Source: Sipunculus nudus | Taxonomy: Eukaryota > Annelida > Sipuncula > Golfingiida > Sipunculidae | NCBI GenBank assembly: GCA_026874595.1 | Contig: CM049320.1 | Coordinates: forward strand, 26,765,214 to 26,829,213 | Reading direction: 5' to 3' | Length of the DNA stretch: 64,000 bases | In this document: piece by piece, positions 10,985 through 26,000 of the stretch | How positions within the stretch are numbered: position 1 is the first letter of the stretch | Layout of the letters: every line of letters starts with the position of its first letter | Position numbers and translations under genes: made by a program | The notes under the pieces: model-generated | What the model saw: only the letters and a program-made list of their open reading frames with translations | The model's database searches: none | Told to the model about the DNA's origin: nothing

Positions 10985-13724
10985 ATATAAATTAATATAC
11001 CCTTGAATGATGAGTTAAACGTTCATATTCAATAAAATATTAACAGTGCCTGCTTGCTAAATCAACTCTTACATGTTTACCGTTCATATTAAATTCGGTT
11101 GTAAGAATATTTATTATGAATAATGTGAAATTCTATTCCTAATGTTAAAATGTAAATGATTTAGTAACAGTTGTATCCGATAAGAGTCGCTGGTTCGGAA
11201 GAAAAGGGGGGGGGGGGGAGGGGGTTGGTTCTTGTGGAAGTTGCAAAATGCTTGTCAGTTTAATTAATTAAGAAAACAGTGCCGGGTCTTACCGGCAGGG
11301 GATAGTTCCTTCGTATGAAGCTTTTTGGCCTTGAACTTGACAGTTGGCAGAACAAGAACATCAACCTTCTCCAAGGCCTCGTCGTACGCCTTCTTCAGCT
11401 TCCGCAATACGTTAGAGGCTTTATTGTAGTAGTGAAAGTGATAATTATCCTGTTAAAACAAGAAAACAAATATTCATATTATGTGTGTACATTAGCCACA
11501 AACCTGGGGCTTTTGAGATATTTTTTTATTCCAATTTGAATCCATAATTTGACTTTCAGATGCAAGACTAAATAATTCAATGTTTTGGCAAATATCAAAA
11601 TCAATTTAACCAAGAAATCTCTATTTAAGTCTAACTCATGAGTATTTGCAATTTTTTAACATCAAGACGTTCGATTGGTGAATGTTTTGAAACGCAGAGT
11701 TCAGTAAGAGAGATTCATAAAGAGCATTTCATCTGCAAGCGGTGTTAATTTGTCAAGGCGGGTTTTGCCTTAGCCGTGAAAACATGACTCAGTAGGTACT
11801 TAGTTATTGGGCTTGTACGCCAAATTTGAGTCGTGATACAAACCACATCGAGGAATGCATCACAGTGGTCTTCCATCAAATCGCATACTTATTGTGGTAA
11901 ACAACCCATACTCTTAGCATTAGGCTACGAATGATGAGTTACCACAAATGAGTACATGTTAACTCATAACCCAAACTAAAAAAAAACACCGTCTGTATGG
12001 CAACGAGTCATTTTCTGTATCACGTAAAATTATAGGCTGCGTGTAGTGACCCGTGTTAGCCATGCTTGTATTCATGCGGGTCAGAAATTCGACAAATACG
12101 ATATAATAATATGTTGAGTAAAAACGTAATTTTTGTCGCTTATGTTAGTTGTTATTGGAGCCTTCCAGTGTTTTTTTGTCAGTCAGTAAGCTGATCGTAG
12201 ACTCTAATGACAGAGCAAAAATGGCTCTACAACCAACTACTGACTGCTCTATCTCATCTTTCCTACCTTTCTAATGAATATTAATGTGACCTTGTGACCC
12301 GGAAGTTTATTTGCATTTTGTCCCATGCTAACATACACAACATGCGGAACAGTAGTACGGAGTTGAGTTAACAATAGCACCGAAGCTTAGATAACAATAT
12401 GCACTGGACCTTCATGAATCTGCCGACCATGAAGCCCGCCTTGATGTTCTTGGACATGCCGTCTGCTCTCAGTTTGACCGCACGTGAGTAATAGTCAACC
12501 AGACTAGTCTGCTGGTATCCCCTCAAACCTAGGGCGGCGGCTATATCATAAAAAAATACATAAAATCATATGGACATGATGAAACAAATATTGTTCTACG
12601 AACATTGAGAACATTAAAGTTGGGTGCAAGCTGGCCGCCTGCAGCGACCACACCTCTTGCACCGTGAACGGACGACTAATCGTCGCCTCCCCGTATATGG
12701 AGATAAGTGGTGTTTGAACACCATACGATCGTATTTTCGGAAAGGCAATTTTGTTATCAGTTTCATGGATTGGGTGACATCAAAATTCTTCAGCATGGCA
12801 AAAGTATCTAATTTTAAATACAACGGCAACATATTTGCAAATATCAGTGCATTTTACTTTAGTTATTGTGTATTTAATCTAAGAAGATACGGGTCGTATT
12901 GCTCATAACCGCTATGACAGAATCTATACGTAGCGGCGTCAATGCTTTTTGTACCGGTCCCGTTTTATAATGGACATAGACATATTAAAACTGGGAATGT
13001 ATGCACCTAGCTTATCATAGCAGAATTTTGTTTTAAATGATGTACCCGGGATACGAATGGGTTTTCTCCTTTTTATAGACACTGATCATACTGAACTGAG
13101 AATCCAACCCAAGTGCAATCATGAAGTGGTGACTAAAATGCACTCACAGATATATTTAACATTTGGTGGATAGGTGGTGGCCGATGTTTCTCCCTTTTTT
13201 TCTTTACAGGTCGAGATATATTACTTCAAAATTTGAAAATACAAATTTCTGATTCAGTTCTCAAAACGGTATATATGATCCACATCACCGGCTCCTGTGG
13301 CTCAGGAAAAGAGCACAAGATTCAAAGCCGAGTGCGCCTTTCGGGGGATTCCTCGGAAGTATGACCAACTGAGCTAATGATCCACAACATTTAGTCCATT
13401 TTTTAAATTTTTCAAAATTGGTGACGAAAATAATAGAGGAGTGATTTCATAGAATAATGATTTCATATTGTATGGCCTAACTGTATTTTTTATTTTCACT
13501 GACACTAAATTTCATGACAGTGTAAAGTACAACCGAATACATCAACACAGTACCCTTAAAAAGATTTTGAATTAACATAGACAATCACACAATAAAACAC
13601 AACACAATATCACACCTAAATAACAGTAATGGATGGATTCTTTGAGCACACGAAATTCATGGCGTATATAACTAAAAAACCTTTCTCGTAGGCAGATAGA
13701 GGATACATTATATCTGGAAACTTG

Positions 13725-13791
<67 letters not shown>

Positions 13792-16700
13792 TGTATATGA
13801 TGAAGTCTTTTTTTGTTTGTTTTCAAGCTTAAAAGCCTATAAGCAGATGTATATACAGACATTATCTTAACAGTGTTCAATTTATTCAAAGATAATGAAA
13901 ATAACAGATGTGTGTTTTAAAACAGATAAAGGAAAATGATTTCATTCTGTAAAGTAAATGAAGCAAAGAGAAACAATATGATCCTCTGTGGAATGTTAAG
14001 AATGTTATTATTTTGGGGAATCGGTATATTTGTCTTCAATATGTTTGCCATTGTCATGCAAAAACTTCAAATGCTCACAAAATAAAAATTAAAAAAGAAA
14101 AATCACGTACCGCCATTGTCGAACATTGCCTGGTAGGCGCCGATTGTGGCAATTGGTAGAAATAAGGCCGCACCTGTGAATATCAAAATACCTTTGTTAG
14201 GCCAACAAAATTAAAAGGTATGGTTCTCAGGCAAGGCCCGCGTCAATTTTTAACCCCCGCATAAAAAAAAAATATTTATTTTGATTGCAATGGAAAATTA
14301 TCAATTTTGAGCTCAAGCCGCTCGGACATTCTTTTAAGGAAAACAAAATCAAACAGTTGTGATAAAATTACCTTTGTTATGTAGTGCATTTACTTGTTTA
14401 GCAAAATAAATCTGTTATTATCATGCTTTTTCCTTATAATCTGACGTTTTTATCGAAACATACAATAAAATTAAATAAAAAAATCGCCCGTCCGCATTGA
14501 TTTCCAAAATAGCCTGATAACCAAACCTTTAACGTTTTGTTGAATAAGGTTCCGAAATTATTTGTATATATTTAAAGAAAAAAAAACTGTCAAGAGGCAG
14601 TTCTTGTAAACAATCCTAGATAGCTGGAATGCTGGACTCACGTGTTGGCTCAGTCACTAATTCTACTTGTCATACGCAGTGGTTTTATATGCTGCGTTCA
14701 CACCCACTTCCACGTTACCACTTCTAGCTGTGTATCCGAAGGCACTTGGATTGCTATGAGGGTAGATTTCGGTTGAATTTGTTACTTTTCTTGGTCATTT
14801 ACTTATCTATCATTTTCGTAGCGATTTTTACAATATTTGTTTCATCTCTTAAATATTTACTTGATATTTCGGATGGACAGACAGGAAGGCCGTTCGTTAA
14901 GCCCGACAGCCATGTCACCTATTGTGATTAGTGAAACGCGTATGCGGACATCGGTTAAATTTGAAGTATGTGCGTTACTGGCTGAACCATTTTTACGTCA
15001 GCGGTGTCACCATCCAAAGACTTGATCCATTAGTAAAAATATCCACGTGGTAAAACAAGAAATGTTTGGAACTTTATTATAAGCTCTTTCTCCACCTTTT
15101 ATAGTCTACATTACAATAAAACTATATATATCTGATTCTGAACTAGACATCACTCTGACACCAAATAATCGAAATACCCCTTCACAAGTTTTTGTTCTCA
15201 AAACGATTTAAAATTCTAACGGGTACCGCAACACGTGCAGGGGGTTTACCTTTTTACTCACTCCTATATAAAAAGTTTTAAGCATCTATACGTTGGGCCT
15301 TCAATCCGTCCTGATTGTATATGTTAATATACCTGTGACTGTTTAGGAATACCCTTTATCTGTGGTTATATTTTCTGTGAGTTCTCATATATTTTCTCTT
15401 AATTATTTACCAATTGGATCGTTGATCTGATTCTAAGCTCTGTGCCAGAACCGATGGTATCAGACCAAGGTTGCATTTTTTAAATTTGGAGCTGGATGCA
15501 CCATGCGATAAAACGCTCTCAGTGGTCTGTTTACAATTCTTTGCTCTGTGCCCATCCTGGTGGATGAACCCAAATAATCTGGCTATACAAGCAGTGGCAT
15601 CAATTAATCTTCAGAGGTAGGGGATGACTTTTTTAAAACACACGCACACATATTTCATATATTTTTTTCGTATTCTGTGTGACACATTTCAAATTTATTA
15701 CAATTAAGTATGAAATTTAAAAAAATAAGGTGTTATGTTTCCAGTATATGTTAATTCCAAATAAAGTTTAGATATTAAACTCAGAAATTGAACTTAAGTC
15801 TTTCATTCTTATACATCATATATACATCATCACCTCTCGGTATTTATCAGTCGCGACATATTGAATCCTGTCCTTAATATCCTTAATTAAAAAAAAAGAA
15901 GAAATAATAAAATACTAGCAATTACCCGTGCTACGCACGGTTTGTCAAATAGTCTTTCATATAGTTGAATGTGTTGGTTGTACAATGTTACCGTCATAAG
16001 ATCTCTTTGAAGAAGGCATTTGGTGTAAGTGTTCTGTCTTTGAGTTGATCTTGTGTCGAAGTCTGGATGACTTGGACGAAAACATTGCTATGCGAATTGT
16101 GAAAAGTTCTTCTGACAAACCCGGAGCAAATGTATGTTGAACATCACGGCAGTCTATATCGTGGTATCAAAGGAGATACAAGAAAACCCAAAAATCGCGT
16201 TAGGCAGTTAATACACAGATCCATTATATGTATGTTGTTATGCATAAAAATCTAATTGAAGCCAAGAGATTGGCCGGATTTTTCGGAGAAGTTAATATGA
16301 TAAATGAAACATTTTTATATGAAAATATATTATTTTGAACATCGCTATTTAAAGTTGCCCTTCGAGCCCGTGAATCCGCCAAAAGAAAGGAACCTGTTAT
16401 CTTGCATGGAGGTAAAGTCGCGCTGAGACGTGTTCTCGATAACTGCATTTCGATTATTACACAAATATTGACCACTAACATGGTCGGAAAATTCCGCTAC
16501 ACATAAGTTCGTGGTAGCATTATAATGTGTGGTATACATTTAATGGCTCTATATTTTTTTTTAATATCACGCACTCCCTAAGACCATTCCTATTTGAAAG
16601 CTGGGCCAATGTTTTCCAGCGAGACAGTCAGTGCATTCAATTCAGTTCGGGTAATTATGATTCTTTTAAAGATCCCCCCCCCCCTATTAGCATATTCCTC

Positions 16701-19700
16701 ATGCGAGACCTTGCCTATGAAGGCAGTCAATATACAGATCCATCATATGCATGGTATTAAGCATAAAACTCTAATTGAAGCCAAGAGATTGGCCGAAGTA
16801 TTTTCGAAGAAGTTGATATGAAAAAATGAAATCTTTTTTATATGAAAATAAATTATGCTGAACATCGCCATTTAAAGTTCCCCTCCGAGCCGGTCAATCC
16901 GCCAGTAAAGGAACCTGTTATCTTGCGTGGTGGTACATGCAGTACAGTGCTGAGATGTGTTCTCGATAATTTCATTCCCGTTATCACGCTCAAAAACTGA
17001 GCACTCACGTGGTCTGGCAATCCCGCTTCGCAAAAGTTCGTGAAAGCATTTTATTATGTGGTACATTTAATGGCTGTATATATTTTTAAATAGAACGTAC
17101 TCCGTTACCCCTTTCCTGTTTGAAAGCGGAGCCAATGTTTTTCAGTGAGACAGTCACTGCATTCAGGCAGTGTGTAAAACCCGGACCCCACGGACTCCGG
17201 ATCCCGGACCCCAAGAAATATCTGTAATTCTTAAACTCTCATGGTAATTTGTCCAGATATTTTCCATTAACGTATCTAAAGACATATTTTATATGATGTT
17301 TAGTTTAAACATAAAAAATTGGTCTGTTTTGCAACAAAATTTGATAATTAACACTTACGGACCTTGGCGCACTGACCTCACGGATTACACGGACCCCGTT
17401 TCTTCGTTGTTTTACCATTTCTTTAGTACATATTTTTACATTTCATTTAGTCATAACACCCATGTGTTTTATTATTGTGTTTTTATCTGTATTTGTACAT
17501 TTTTTGTCTCAGTTTTTATTCATAATTTTATATTTGCTCTTTATTTTATTTGTGTAGCGTTTTAAAAAGCTTGATAATTAAAACCATTTACAAAATCATT
17601 ATTTGGGAACCTATAGTTGCTTGAAATGCAAATAATCAACAATTCCTTTCGGTTATTTTATTATTGCCAACTTTAAATCGCATGGTTGTTATGCATGGAA
17701 CACGAAACCTGTTGCTATGTGGAAGAACTCTGATATATCAGTCTCAGGTCCGCTACGACTGTTAGTGCACTTCAAATAAATCCCCCCCCCCCCCCCAGTG
17801 TGCCCGCACTATTATATTTTCATTTAAGATAACAAATAATTATATTTAGTGTGTGACTAATTTTGTGCTAATGAGTGAGTGCTAATTTTTTTCTCTTTTA
17901 GAAAAATATAAATATATAAGTGGTGGTCACTCGGGTCCGTCTTCAAATGGAACAGTCAACAAAGTCAAGTAAATGAGGTCCGTCTTCATCGAAATATTTT
18001 TGTAAACTAAAATCTTTCAATGAATCGGTCATTAACAAAGCTGCAACATTTAGGGATTTTGCTCTCTTCTTACATCAGCAATAGTGGTGTTTTTCTTGGT
18101 ATAAATAATAGAAAATGAGGAAATTGGTTTTTGGGGTCTTGGGACCGTGGGGTCCGGGTTTTACACACTGCCCTTCATTCAAGACCTTTTGGAAAATTTT
18201 CATTTTTTAAAACATCCCCCTTTTGAGCATTCTCCTCACGCGAGATCCCCTTGTGCACAATAGACCTTTTCGCTGAGCGGAGGTTGCCTTTTGAGAAGGG
18301 ATCACCAATGGGGATTATTTCGGGCCGGTCACTGCAAAATGTAAGAAAACCCCCAGATAGGGCCCCCGAAGTATATCTCTGTCCCGTAATCACACAATCT
18401 ATGGGCATTGTGTTACCGGACCCGAAGACACAATGGAAAGAGGCGCCTGCGGGGGAGCAAATATTAAAATGATTAATTATGCAAGTAATACGCAAATTTT
18501 GCAGATAAAAGTGGGTGGAATCTATTCGGACAAACCCGGAGCATATGTATGTCGAAAATCACAGCAATCCGTACGGTGGTATCAGAGGAGATAAGGAAAA
18601 TTACATAAATCGCCTTACGCTATTAATATATAGATTGCTGCCCCTCGGCCAATATCTAGTCCTTTTCCACATCCCAAGCGCCATCTGTCGGTGACAATGA
18701 CACTGAGTGTTCTGGTTAGTTATACCTACGAGAAGATCACAGTCTACATTTTTTTTTCAAATTACTAAGTTAAAATTGTATCTTTTCTTTAAATAAGAGG
18801 TTCCCGATTAAAATCTGTTTTTTATGAAATGGCATTAAAAATAATATTACTATGCTGATTTAGGGTACCCGAACACAGTAGACGACCGTTACCTTCAGTG
18901 CGCATGCAGCTTGTGGAAAAGGCCTATTCCAATAAGGAGTGTATGTAAGAGTACACAGAAAACTGTACCATCTTTAAACATCGGGATGGACACCTCCTCC
19001 ACAGTCGCCCCGCACGTCTTCAGCTTGTCCACGGCCTGACGGACCACGGAGGCCACATCCGGCTCAGCTCCCTGAAAACCCTCAGTTAATATTCCGATCT
19101 TCATCCCTGTCAGGTCACTGGTCACCTGTCATATGAGAAGCAAGTAACCAACTAGATGTCCAATCGACCGGCTAGCAATGGGACCAAATTAGGTCCACCA
19201 AAATCTTTCCCTCAATCATGGATATGGATTTACAGTAGAACCTCGAATATCCGAATCATTTTGGGACAACAATTTGTTCGGATATTTGTGGTTACGGATA
19301 TGCAAAGGTTTACAAAGTTCATCAACCCAAGTAAGCCTCCTCTTCCATCGGGTGAGATCAACCAAGACAAACAGGCAACGCAGGGGTAAATAAAACAGAA
19401 ACCGGACAAGCGTGCAGCGTCAGACACACGCGTGGGATAACGACATATCGACTCTCTCATCAAGACTGCAAAAATCGTCAAAAGGCTACGGAAAGACACA
19501 TTCTAGTTATACTTACAAGGCTATCAGACACAAGGAAGGCGTCTGATTGGGTGCGACTGACCAAGCTGTTATGGCGTATTACGTTTATCTTTATTACAAC
19601 CACGTTATGGTAATCGTCAAAAGGCTACGAAAAGACACATTTTAGTTATATATATACTTACAAGGCTATCAGACACAAAGTAGTCATCTGATTGGGTGCG

Positions 19701-20030
19701 ACTGACCAAGCTGTTATGGCGTATTACGTTTATCTTTATTACGATCACGTTATGGTAATCGTCAAAAGGCTACGAAAAGACACATTTAAGTTATACTTAC
19801 AAGGCTATCAGACACAAGGTAGGCGTCTTATTGGGTGCGACTGACCAAGCTGTTATGGCGTATTACGTTTATCTTTATTACAATCATATTATGGTGTACT
19901 CTTGATAAAAAAAAAATCTGTCTTAAAGTACGTAATGTTATTTTTGTCTATGGTCAAACAAGTATTTATTATTATTTTCTTAGTTTCAGTGCTGCTCATG
20001 GTATATACATATATATATATATAAATATAA

Positions 20031-20073
<43 letters not shown>

Positions 20074-23000
20074 ATTATATAATGCTTTGTTGCACCTTTC
20101 ATTCGCATATCCGCCTATAATAATGGTTAAATGAATCATTAGAAAAATGCTTGTTTATGTCTAAGATTAAATGACCATGGTGGTGGTGGTCGTCGTATTG
20201 CCGGGACTAAGTGATATGACATTAAAATCAAATTGTTAGCCTGTAACGAAAGATTGTGATTAAGAAAGCCAGGTTGTCATGTTAACGGGGGATTACTGTA
20301 AATAAGTTTGATTTATTTGTCATTATCTTGAACATATTCACCATTTTTGTGTACTCCTGGCTCGTGGTTCGCGGGTCCTGTCTGCCATCAAGGTCGTCGT
20401 ACCCAGCAATTACCTAAATAAAAAAGACCGATATTTAAGGTACCTTTATTGTATGAATCTCCTATATCTAAATTCAATTCAAATGTGCTTTAAATTCATA
20501 TAAGACCCTATGTTGTGTACAATATTTAAAACCTGATATCCTGAATTTTCTGGCGGTATACAGTGTTTTATTCTTCATTCATTTTCACATGATTTTTGTA
20601 ACCAAAAAACCTGATTTTTTTTATTCAATAATTATTTAATTTAAAATTTTAGTTTTTGTCTATATAGTAACGTGATAGAGGAAAAAAATATGATAATGTA
20701 GTTTAATTAATATTAGTCCATTCAAAACAGGGTTATTGTTACTGGGGCCCCTCTTCTCTCTAAATTCTGGATCGGATTCTGGATTAAATGAGTATAAGAA
20801 TCGGTTAAAAAGTGCATTCATTACTGGATTGTTTTGTATTGGTTAAGACAGACACTGTTTGTCAGCAATAAATAGAGACTAATGGGTTAAGAGGCCAAGC
20901 TGATCACAACGAACCACAATGAGAGTTTATTTTATTTACCTCCAGCAAAAGTGCACAGTCCTCCACTGTTTTTGCCATCGGGCCCACGTGATCCAGTGTT
21001 GGCTCAATCAGCATGTTTCCTGTCACTGGCACCAACCCAAAAGTTGGTTTCATTCCCACAATACCATTCCAGGCGCAGGGTATCCGGATAGATCCCCCGG
21101 TGTCGGTACCAATAGCAAAGTCGGCTTCTCCGGTGGCCACCTAAAATACACAAAATACAGTATACTCGCAATAATCCGAATTCTTGATTATTCGTAAAAA
21201 AATACGTATACTCCTAATCATCCGTACCACTGAAATATTTGAAATGCTCACAATACAATATATTGTCGTTAATCTGAATCACAATCTGAATCATTCATAA
21301 TACAGAATACTAGCAATATTCCATCCTTCCTGTATCACAGAAATCACAGTACGCTCAATAAATAATCGAAATGTTGTTGTTTTCCATTGGGCCATACGTG
21401 ATGCCATACAGAGGCATCAATATAGGTAGGGGTGGATGGCTTGGGGGTTTATATCCCCCCCCCCCCCACTTTTTGGCAAGGGGGATGGTCAATGTAATCA
21501 CCCCCCCCCCCCCCCAACTATCCAGATTAAAATATTTATATATTGCAAATGGAATATATTTGCAGCATCGGTATTTGAAAATATAGTAAGCACCGTTTTA
21601 TATATCAATAATACAGCAATGCACAACTGATAAGGTCGCCTTTTGGTCAAGCAACCATGGTTGATTGTAGGCCTATCAGGAGTTAATGGATAGAAAAGTC
21701 ATGTTGAATTATACCGTAAATTCGGCTTACTAAAAAATCGGGGTATACGTGAGGAATTTTACCACGACGGCCGAGCCCGAGCTTGATCCTCCAGCACTGC
21801 GGGTCTTGTCGTAGAAGTTCAACACTGGACCAAACGCGCAGGTAAAGCTGCTATTGGCACAACACATGTCTTCAACATTTGTCTTGCCGACGATGGTACC
21901 ACCTGTTGATGATTTAATGAACATATCAAAACAAAATATGTTAATTTATTGTGTGTTACTGCACTTTCAATAGAAATATCAATTCATCAGCATCTTCAGT
22001 TCTTTTATATAGCTCGATCCTTGCAATTGGTCTCTGGAGCATTGAAACTATTGAACAGCGCAACGGGGTATTGGCAAAGGTGCCGGACTTGTGATCAAGT
22101 GGTCATGGGTTCGAATCCTGTAGCTTCTCACTTCTTCGCTAAGACCCTGAAGCAAGGTCTCAGCCATAAGTGTGCTTATGTCTACCCAGCATTATAAATG
22201 GGTACCGGAATAAGTGCCATCTGCGCATGGTGGGCCCTAGCGACATAAACTAGTGGCCCATGGGCCATGACGCTCAGCTGAATTCAAGGAATGTTGAACA
22301 ATGAGCAAAATGATTGCCAGAGTGCAAACAAATCATGAATTTTGTGAAGAGTCCTTAGAAATGGGTTTCAGTGGGCTTTAGGACAGATGACAACTTCATT
22401 TGAAGGTCTCATAAATAGAAAAAAAATGCGTAAAAATTTGAAAAAAAAATACAGGTAGTGCCACCAGTCTGCAGGAACTGTTGAAACACTCCATGATCAA
22501 TATATATCCAAAGAATCATGGCTATCAATGCATTAGTTATTCAGATACTTGAGCTTTTGTATCAAATTTTGCATTATTCTGGGGGGGGGGGGGGGGTACT
22601 TTGGAGCCCCATAGCTCAAAGGATATGGGTAACAGAGACCTAATTTCAGGTTTTTCCCTGTTAATAGATGACAGTTTCATTGCAGGTCTGAAAAAAAAGA
22701 GAAAACAATTCGTAAGAATTGGAAAAAATATAGGTGGCGCCACCAGTCTGCAGGAAGTGATGGAAATCCCATGATAAATATTCATGCAAAGATTCATGGT
22801 GATCAATGCAGTGGTTATTCAGATACTTGAACTTTTGTATCAAATTTTGCATTATTCTGGTAGGTACTTCGGAGCATCATAGCTCAATGGATATGGGTAA
22901 CAGAGACCTTAATCAGGTTTTCAAGGAGATTTTTCATGGACCTCCCTGGATGTCAAGTGAGAAGATTCCAGGTCCAGCGGTTACGATTTGTGCCCTGTTA

Positions 23001-26000
23001 ACAGATGACAGTTTCATTGCTGGTCTGAATAAATAAAGAAAAAAAATCGTTAAAATTGGAAAAAATACAGGTGGCACCACCAGTCTGCAGGAAGTGATGG
23101 AACATCCCATGATCAATATTCATGCAAAGAATCATGGTGAACAATGCAGTAGTTATTCAGATACTTGAGCTTTTGTATCAAATTTTGCATTATCCGGGGG
23201 GGGGGGGGGGGGTACTTCAGAGCCCATAGCTTGAAGGATATGGGTAACAGAGACCTAATTTCAGGTTTCCAGGGGACTTTTCATGGACCTCCCTGGATGT
23301 CAAGTGAGAAGATTCCAGGTCCAGCGGTTACGATTTGTGCCCTGTTAACGGACGGCCGGACGGACGACGGACAAAGGGTGATCGCTATAGCTCAGATGAC
23401 TTTCAGTTAGCTGAGCTAAAAACCGTGTGTGGGTTCTGTAGCGTCTCCAGGGAGCTACCACATGGAAGTTAAGTTGAAGTCTTCTGAGCCAGTCATTGGG
23501 ATGGTAACTTAAACACCAACAACTTTAATTTTTTTTTAACTTTGAATACACCCTTCCCACGAGCATGCGCAGTGCGCGTAACAGTCGTCTGCCGTGTACG
23601 AGCCCTGCCTGTGAGTCAGCAATTCGAGTTTAGTTCAATGGAATCAGATACATGCCAGAAAAATGGACAGTAACCTCGCCTTTAACGATATTTTTTTTTT
23701 AATTTTAACCTTTGAGATGAAATAAAATCGTTTCTGTCCGTATCACGGACCGGAACAATTTGTGGTATTTTTCTCCTCCAGATGTCGCTAGTGTGGAAGA
23801 AGGTCCTTTTTGTCTACACTTCTACTGAGAATCGATTGCTGAGTATCAGTAAACTGCTTACATGGGCATTATCAGGAGAACGCTTCAGGCACCAAAGATT
23901 ATAACGCAAGTAGGGACAACATCACATCTTGAAAGGCGTATTTTTTTTTTTAATTTATTACTGCATGTTTACAACTTTGATTACATTATAAGCTTAGTTT
24001 GCAGATCGAAAGAGCATAAATACACAGTGGATACCAATACTAATGTGAGTGAAATGCATGTTCACTAAAGGACTTGCATTACTGAGTTTCAGATATTGTA
24101 GAATATTTATTTGGGGACGAACCAGATAACTATTAACAATGAAAAAAAATATTACATTTACAATAAGATTTTATCGTCCTACCATTTATAACATGACTGG
24201 TCTTATTTTATTACACGTTTAAAGTAAAGCCGACTCTACATTCAGATTTGCTCATACAAATATGTTGGGCCCCTTAAAGGCCTAAAATACGTACCAACTC
24301 AGAAACCCCAACACTACACGGAACCACACTGAAACCCCCACACTACTCGGAACCACACAGAAACCCCAACACAACCTCACAGAAACCCCCACACTACCAC
24401 ACAGAAACCCCAACACTACTCGGAACCACACAGACTATCCCACACTACTCGGAACCATACTGAAACCCTCACACTACTCGGAACCACACAGAAACCCCCA
24501 CACTCCTAGGAACCACACAGAAACCTCCACAGCCTCTCACTACTCGGAACCACACAGAACCCCCCACACTACTCGGAACCACCCAGAAACCCCCTTACTA
24601 CTCGGAACCACACAGAATATCCCACACTACTCGGAACCATACTGAAACCCCCACACTACTCGGAACCACACAGAAACCCCCACACTCCTAGGAAACACAC
24701 AGAAACCTCCACAGCCTCTCACTACTCAGAACCACACAGAAACCCCCACACTACTCGGAACCACACAGAAACCCCCTTACTACTCGGAACCACACAGAAA
24801 CCCCCACACTACTCGGAACCACACAGAAACCCCCTTACTACTCGGAACCACACAGAAACCCCCTTACTACTCGGAACCACACAGAAACCCTCACACTACA
24901 TGGAGTCACTCAGAAACCCCCACACCACTTGGAACCACACAGAAACCCCCACACTCCCTGGAACCACACAGAAACCCCCACACTACTCGGAACCACACAG
25001 AAACCTCCACAGCCTCTCACTACTCGGAACCACACAGAAACCCCCACACTCCTCGGATCCACACAGAAACCCCCTTACTACTCGGAACCACACAGAAACC
25101 CTCACACAACATGGAATCACTCAGAAACCCCCACACTTCTTGGAACTACACAGAAACCCCCACACTCCTTGGAACCACACAGAAACCCCCACACTCCTTG
25201 GAACCACACAGAAACCTCCACAGTCTCTCACTACTCGGAACCACACAGAAACCCCCTTACTACTCGGAACCACACAGAAACCCTCACACTACATGGAATC
25301 ACTCATAAACCCCCACACTTCTTGGAACCACACAGAAACCCCACACTCCTTGGAACCACACAGAAACCCCCACACACCTCGGAACCACACAGAAACCTCC
25401 ACAGCCTCTCACTACTCAAAACCACACAGAAACCCCTACACTACTCGGGACCACATAGAAACCCCCTTACTACTCGGAACCACACAGAAACCCCCACACT
25501 CCTCGGATCCACACAGAAACCCCCTTACTACTCGGAACCACACAGAAACCCTCCGCAACATGGAATCACTCAGAAACCCCCACACTTCTTGGAACTACAC
25601 AGAAACCCCCACACTCCTTGGAACCACACAGAAACCCCCACACTCCTTGGAACCACACAGAAACCTCCACAGTCTCTCACTACTCGGAACCACACAGAAA
25701 CCCCCTTACTACTCGGAACCACATAGAAACCCTCACACTACATGGAGTCACTCATAAACCCCCACACTTCTTGGAACCACACAGAAACCCCACACTCCTT
25801 GGAACCACACAGAAACCCCCACACACCTCGGAACCACACATAAACCTCCACAGCCTCTCACTACTCGAAACCACACAGAAACCCCCACACTACTCGGAAC
25901 CACATAGAAACCCCCTTACTACTCGGAACCACACAGAAACCTCCACACTACTCGGAACCACACAGAAACCCCCACACTACTCGGAACCACATAGAAACCC

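Noticed and set aside
13290-13400. Functional tRNA gene
   Set aside because: A good A box on the minus strand, but the B box is weak and I could not form the acceptor stem; kept only as a possible SINE fragment.
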